A DNA stretch of 64,000 nt from Epiperipatus broadwayi (lineage: Eukaryota; Onychophora; Udeonychophora; Euonychophora; Peripatidae): contig JAQFVV010000056.1 in NCBI GenBank assembly GCA_028023455.1, forward strand, positions 1,118,001-1,182,000, given 5' to 3'. The stretch's first letter is position 1, and every line of letters begins with the position of its first letter. A program made the translations under genes and the position numbers. Positions 59,411 through 64,000 of this stretch are shown piece after piece. A model generated the notes under the pieces. The model made no database searches, was not told the origin of the DNA, and worked only from the letters and a program-made list of their open reading frames with translations.

Positions 59411-61849
59411 GATAAATCATAAAGTAACTGGAAAAAATTTATTGTAGGATGCTCTATAGTGAAAATAGAGTGGCAAAAACATAAAGCCAACTATTATATT
59501 TTCATTATGGTGGGTGTGATGAAATTAACTTTCCATTTGTGAAGGCAAAGGTTCATTGGGTTGAGTCTGTGAAGCAAATGAATTGTAACAGATTTCTTAA
59601 AAAAGTATTATGGTAAACTTTACCATGTTTTTTGTGGAAGAAGCAGACCTCATTTATCTTACAAAGATTATTCAGATACTCTAAAGGTGTTGAAAATATA
59701 AATGTTGAAGTTTTTTAGAAAGAGAAGTAATCACAAAATATCAAATAAGAAGACTAAAGGGCCAGCACATAATATGTATGAGCATATGTGAAGTTTATGG
59801 TAGTATATTCACTAATTAATTTACCAAAAAGTTCAGACAATTGCTTCAAAGAATTAACTCATCATATGCTAGTTATCTAATTCATGAATGAACATATGCC
59901 ATTAGCACTCTCTGAAGTCTTCAAAGTATTGTAAATCTTGATTATCAATATAGATATTCAAATTATGATCCAATGCATTATTCAGATTGATAAATTTGCT
60001 TTTTGATAATTTTTTAGAAGTTGATAAATCCATGTCATCTTTCAAGCTTTACCTAAAATTAGCAATATTATTTTAATCTACTCATAAATCAATAAAGCTA
60101 TTCTAAACAGAAAAAAACAACAATAAATAAATAACTAAAATTGTTAAATTAAAGATGAATCATGTATTTGTTTACAATAATATTTCTAAAAACTCTGTAT
60201 TTTATTGCTAGTACAAGTCAAAGATGTTATTGCAGTAAATCATGCAAGAATATTTTCTATTTATAAAGTCAAAGGCTGATTTTAAGTCAGTTCACTTAAT
60301 ATAATAGTCTGTGAGTTAAATAAATAAATAAATAAAATGTTTAAATACTTGGGAAATCAGATGAGCTTTGAATTAGAAATGTTTGATTCTTGAAACTAAT
60401 ACTTACCCAAACAGACCTGTGCTAGAGTAGCTTAATTATCTATAATAGTCCTGTAGTAATTTTGATGCCTTTTTTTTTCCATTCAGAAAAATTCAGCAAT
60501 TTATTTTTAAATCAAAATTTTTCGTTGTGAATGGTCTGAGATTCTCTAGATGTAGCACATTGTTTTAGTGTTTTTATATGGCACAAAAACGTGTTACAAT
60601 TGAGTGTAGACCATCTAATTCCACCACAATAATTTTATCATCAGTTTTTTTGTTGTATGTGATATATATATATATAGATTCAATTTTAAGAAAATATAAA
60701 ATTGCTTCAAGCATTTAATTTAAATACCTCACTATTATAATCATGACAATAGTACATCTGAGCAATATAATATTTCTTTATAACTAATTTACCACACAGT
60801 AAATTTGAATAAGTAAATAATGGACTTTCCACTAGAATACAAAGAGAATATTATTGTTGTCATTTCATAAATATTATATTACTCTATCAATACTTTCCAT
60901 CACTCAATACAAATCAAATCAGGAAACTTACATACTTAGTGAGGATTTTGTATATAAATAATTTGGTTCATCATTTTAAGCAGTTTAATTTTAGTCAAAG
61001 CAACATTTGATTAATCTTAAATATATTCACAATTCACAGCATCATATCAAGAATCAATAAAAAATACTGTAAAATAATTGATCTTTCATTGTCTTTAGCA
61101 GACATTCACAAATAAACATGAATATTTTTAATGTTGGAAATATATATGTATAAAATAAAAAAATAAAGTATAAAAACTTAAATATGGGTTTGTTTAACCT
61201 AAATTTAAATGATTTTGGCACTCTTTTATAAAAATATAGGAAATCGCTTAACAACTAATCAACAGTAATTACTACATTTGTTTTCAATTAAGTCTTTCAT
61301 AATGAATAATAGGTTTCATTCTTTTTGATGGTTTTGAGCAAATGATAAAATTAAATTACATGACTGAATTTTAAAAAAGAATTAAATAACACCAAGCTGT
61401 TATTGATTATATTGTATTTAATTTTTGACTGTGAGATTATTAAATATCTTTGGGCAGATATTTTTACTTGATTTAGTTATTATTGGAATCATCTACCTTT
61501 TAAAAATATTAACTTCTCATTTATATAAATTTATTTTCTTATATACTTATCACTATAAAATTGTTTTTAAATCAAAGATTTAAATTATATTCATTAGTTT
61601 GCGCTTTTCTGATGAACTGAGAATATTTGTCCTACTTTTTATATTTTGTACTGTTATATTTATTGTACCCTCACTTTAAGGAATTATGTAATAATAATAA
61701 ATTGGTCTAGCTCAGATAAATAATTATACTCATCTAAAATGTATCTAATCAATAATAAATATATTCTCCAATACTGTATGTCATTAAACTAGCTCTAATT
61801 AATAAATAATAATATGATTGGTCATGTTGTTGTTGTTTTTTGACTTGCT
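59411..61849. other. AT-rich stretch, no gene seen
   Basis: A plus-strand segment near 59520-59620 (INFPFVKAKVHWVESVKQMN) is briefly open and of unusual composition, but I do not recognise it. A tRNA-like head is possible at 60340-60400. (TA)n at 60661-60677. Confidence 0.3.
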
Positions 61850-62139
61850 TTTCACCTTTGATAGAACAAACCACAGTCTGAAAGGGAGGAAGATCCAGAG
61901 GGCAAGAAGATGGAGATTTTGAAATCAATTCTTTGGTGATGATGTTTTTAGTTAAGTCTTGTTTGAAACTCAGCTTGGATAAATTTGGGTAATTAATTTT
62001 GAAGGTTTTAGTTTATGTTGTTTAGGTCTCTGCACATTTTTCCCGCTAGGGGCAGCAGCCATCTTTAAAAACATTTAATATCGATTGCATTTGTATTTTA
62101 CAATGCATATATAGTCATCAGAAAGGAATTAGAAGTGCT
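61850..62139 (+). mobile_element. Probable 5' UTR of the CR1-like LINE
   Basis: It is less AT-rich than its surroundings, with GGAGGAAGATCCAGAGGGCA and CCCGCTAGGGGCAGCAGCC. It directly precedes the PHD-like part of ORF1. The element's true 5' end is not resolved. Confidence 0.4.
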
Positions 62140-63106
62140 GTGGTAGAATGTAATATATGTGATGAGGTTTTCCACTTGAAATGCTAAATAAGACTAGGAA
62201 GGATGTAACAGGTTTATGGTTATGTAGATAGTGTGTGAATGTGATAAAAGAGATGAAAAAGTGGTTTCAAAGTGTAGATAGCATAAAGAGAAAGTCAAGA
62301 GAAATGGAGCAAAATGTAGTTGAGGAAGGCAGGATGTCAGGAGTAATGGAACAAAATGTAGTTGAGGAAGGCAGGATAGAGTGTGTTTGTAGTGGAGTGA
62401 CAAGAGATATGGATGGAAAAATAGGTAGTGCATTGGAAATGGTTGGCCAAAGAATAAGTAAGATAGAGGAAGAGGTAAAGGATGTAGAAGCAAAATTAAA
62501 ATCATTAGAGATGAAGTGTGAGCAGATAAAGGAATTCTTGAGTAGGAATGATAAGGAAGATGGAGATAAGGAAGTCCAGAAGGTGGTAGAGATGGTTGTG
62601 AATGAAGCAGAGAAAGTAGACTATGAGACAGTATTGATAGGGGATTCATTAATAAGAGAATGTGGAGATATAATTGCAAGGGAAAATAGAAACAGGTATG
62701 TAAGAGTATGTTTGCCGGGAGCTAAAATTAGGGATGTTACAGATAAAATAAAGTACAGAATAGAGATGTATATGTTATGGTAGGGACTAATAATTTTTCA
62801 GAGGCATCAAAGAGAATACTGGGTGAGTACATAGAATTGATTAGGAATTTGAGTATGGTTAAAGGAAGAGTAGGAATAGTTGGATTATTACCAAGATTTG
62901 ATAAAAGGTATATGTTAGATAGGGCATGTTTTTTAAATGAGAGATTGAAAGAATTGTGTGAGAGAAATTATGTATGTTTGTGGATGTGTGGGATTTTTTT
63001 ATTGGGAAGAGGGAGTTATTTGGTAAAGATGGGTTGCACTTAGGGAAACAAGGAAGTTATGTTTTAGGGAGTCTGATTTATAAAGAATGTAGTTCAGGAA
63101 ACTTGT
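62140..63106 (+). pseudogene. CR1-type LINE ORF1: PHD-like finger, coiled coil, SGNH esterase
   Basis: ORF1 proteins of CR1-group LINEs bind RNA and carry an esterase of unknown role. Domain remnants in order: a zinc-finger/PHD-like start, VECNICDEVFHLKC (62148-62189), then stops and a frameshift. Next comes a 182-codon frame (62235-62783) with a duplicated segment (MEQNVVEEGR twice) and a heptad-rich coiled coil (about residues 70-105). The esterase follows: LIGDSLIREC with the nucleophile-block GDS at 62640-62648, a one-base shift, GTNN (62783-62794, block III), and, after another shift, GKDGLHLGKQGSY with the Asp...His pair at 63028-63039. All SGNH blocks that I can check are present, but at least three frame breaks make it a pseudogene. 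Confidence 0.75.
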
Positions 63107-63276
63107 AAAGGGGGGTGGGATTTTGAATTGTAGTGTTATTACAAAGATGAAGAATGGATGGTATGTAAGGAATAAACAAAGGGCAGTTGATTTAGATGTA
63201 AATGTAGATGTGGAGAGGGAATGGGTCTGTAAAATTAATGGTAAACAAGTTATTTATAAACATAATGGAGGATAAA
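63107..63276 (+). other. Inter-ORF region of the LINE
   Basis: Lies between the ORF1 stop and the first ORF2-like codons. It is G-rich on the plus strand and has no own domain. Confidence 0.4.
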
Positions 63277-63770
63277 GAATCAAAAAAATTTATAAAAGAG
63301 TAGTTAGGAAAGAAAAAATTGTTAAAATTGGGTATTTGAATATGCGAGATGGTAGGAGACTAGAAAAGTGGCAGGAATTAAACAAAGCAATTGAAAATGA
63401 AGGGCTTGAGGTATTAGCAGTAATGGAAACACATCTAGGAGAAGATGAACCTGTTTTGGAAGATTTGGTATGGCATGGTATAAATAAAAAAGAGAAAGAA
63501 AAAAGTGTGGTGGTATAGGTGTTATATCAAAAAAAATATTTAAATATTGTTAAATGCCAAGAACATTTGTGGTTTGAAATAATGTTGGGAAAACAAGAAT
63601 GGATGGTGGCTATAGTTTATATAGCTACTGAAGATAGTCAAACTATAATGGAGTGGAACAATAGCATATATGAGTGTCTAGTTAAGGATATACAGAGTTT
63701 TAAAGAAAAGGGGAAGAGAATAATGGTTATAGAAGATATGAATGGGCATATTGAAGAAATTGATGTAGAC
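63277..63770 (+). pseudogene. CR1-type LINE ORF2: endonuclease start, interrupted
   Basis: The frame reads KIVKIGYLNMRDGRRLEKWQ (first strand, metal-binding Asn), AVMETHLGEDE (catalytic Glu in ETH), then a shift into CGGIGVISKK, and back to WMVAIVYIATED. It ends MVIEDMNGHIEEID, corresponding to the GDFNGH motif with Gly-Asp-Phe changed to Glu-Asp-Met. The apurinic-like endonuclease nicks target DNA for reverse transcription. A hAT element interrupts the reading at 63771, after the GHI segment, and the window ends before any reverse transcriptase could resume. Confidence 0.75.
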
Positions 63771-64000
63771 CAGTGGTCTTCAACCTTTTCACACCTGCGG
63801 ACCGATAAAAATAAGGATAAGGTTTCGCGGACCAACAAAAATAAGGATAAGGTTTCACAGACCGGCAGAAGTCTATAGATAAGTTTTCTTAAAGATTTAA
63901 ACTGTGTAGCCTTAGATGAGCATAATTGTTATAACTGATCAAAACAACAATGTTAAATATACAAAATGCAGTTATATATATATGGAGTTTGTATAATAAA
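63771..64000. mobile_element. hAT-type element inserted in LINE, partial
   Basis: It begins CAGTGGTCTTCAACCTTTTC, a typical hAT terminus, directly after ATGTAGAC (63763-63770), the presumed 8-bp target. Three roughly 30-bp tandem units with GCGGACC or AGACCGG and ATAAGGATAAGGTTTC follow at 63791-63865. The other end is not reached before the window closes, or is not recognised. Confidence 0.65.

Noticed and set aside
62194-62679. 161-codon minus-strand open frame rich in Leu, Ser, His and Pro
   Set aside because: It is the antisense shadow of the LINE ORF1 coiled-coil region on the plus strand.
1-64000. Host protein-coding genes, CRISPR arrays, true tRNA or rRNA genes
   Set aside because: No multi-exon coding pattern, conserved domain outside transposons, regularly spaced repeats, or full cloverleaf was found; the tRNA-like blocks have retroposon tails and decayed boxes.

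Overview
The window is about three-quarters A+T by eye. It is non-coding DNA of an animal, built almost entirely from old, nested transposable elements. No intact host gene, tRNA, rRNA, operon or CRISPR array is visible. The longest open frame (182 codons) lies inside a broken non-LTR retrotransposon. The evidence for an animal is the repertoire: a CR1-type LINE with an esterase-domain ORF1, a second LINE family with endonuclease and reverse-transcriptase remnants, tRNA-derived SINEs with target-site duplications, hAT MITEs including one that looks like SPIN, and gag/integrase relics of LTR elements. A lophotrochozoan, arthropod or other invertebrate would fit; the sequence alone does not fix the phylum.

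Layout. 1-10.0 kb: repeat-poor AT-rich DNA with a poly(A)-tailed retroinsertion, SINE pieces and two large foldbacks (6.2-7.0 and 8.4-8.6 kb). 10.4-27.2 kb: a nested complex. Two direct repeats of about 2.75 kb (10375-13130 and 15659-17505 + 26265-27190) flank a minus-strand interior with degraded gag, possible protease and integrase tail, so I read them as long LTRs of one retrotransposon. Its right LTR is split by about 8.8 kb that holds two copies of a second LTR family (17693-21115 and 22738-26169), 3423 and 3432 bp long, beginning TGTAACC and ending GGTTACA. The second copy is followed by a primer-binding-site-like sequence and a deleted interior.

27-40 kb: diverged repeats, SINE copies and a minus-strand LINE whose endonuclease part (38.9-39.4 kb) is separated from its reverse transcriptase (32.9-34.2 kb) by two tandem copies of an unclassified repeat. 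40-50 kb: a hAT MITE with target-site duplication (41208-41713), a 190-bp direct duplication, a SINE with a perfect 13-bp duplication, and a hammerhead-ribozyme-like sequence at 48537-48576. 50-60 kb: a second gag relic, inverted SINE pairs, the SPIN-like MITE (54729-54914) and another LINE 3' fragment (58.5-59.4 kb). 61.9-64 kb: a plus-strand CR1-like LINE (PHD-like finger, coiled coil, SGNH esterase, then endonuclease) interrupted by another hAT element at 63771.

Nothing here works together as a pathway. The interest lies in the elements, the order of nesting, and a few structured motifs: the hammerhead core, paired hairpins in the long LTRs, and a shared stem-loop motif in several SINE-like families.
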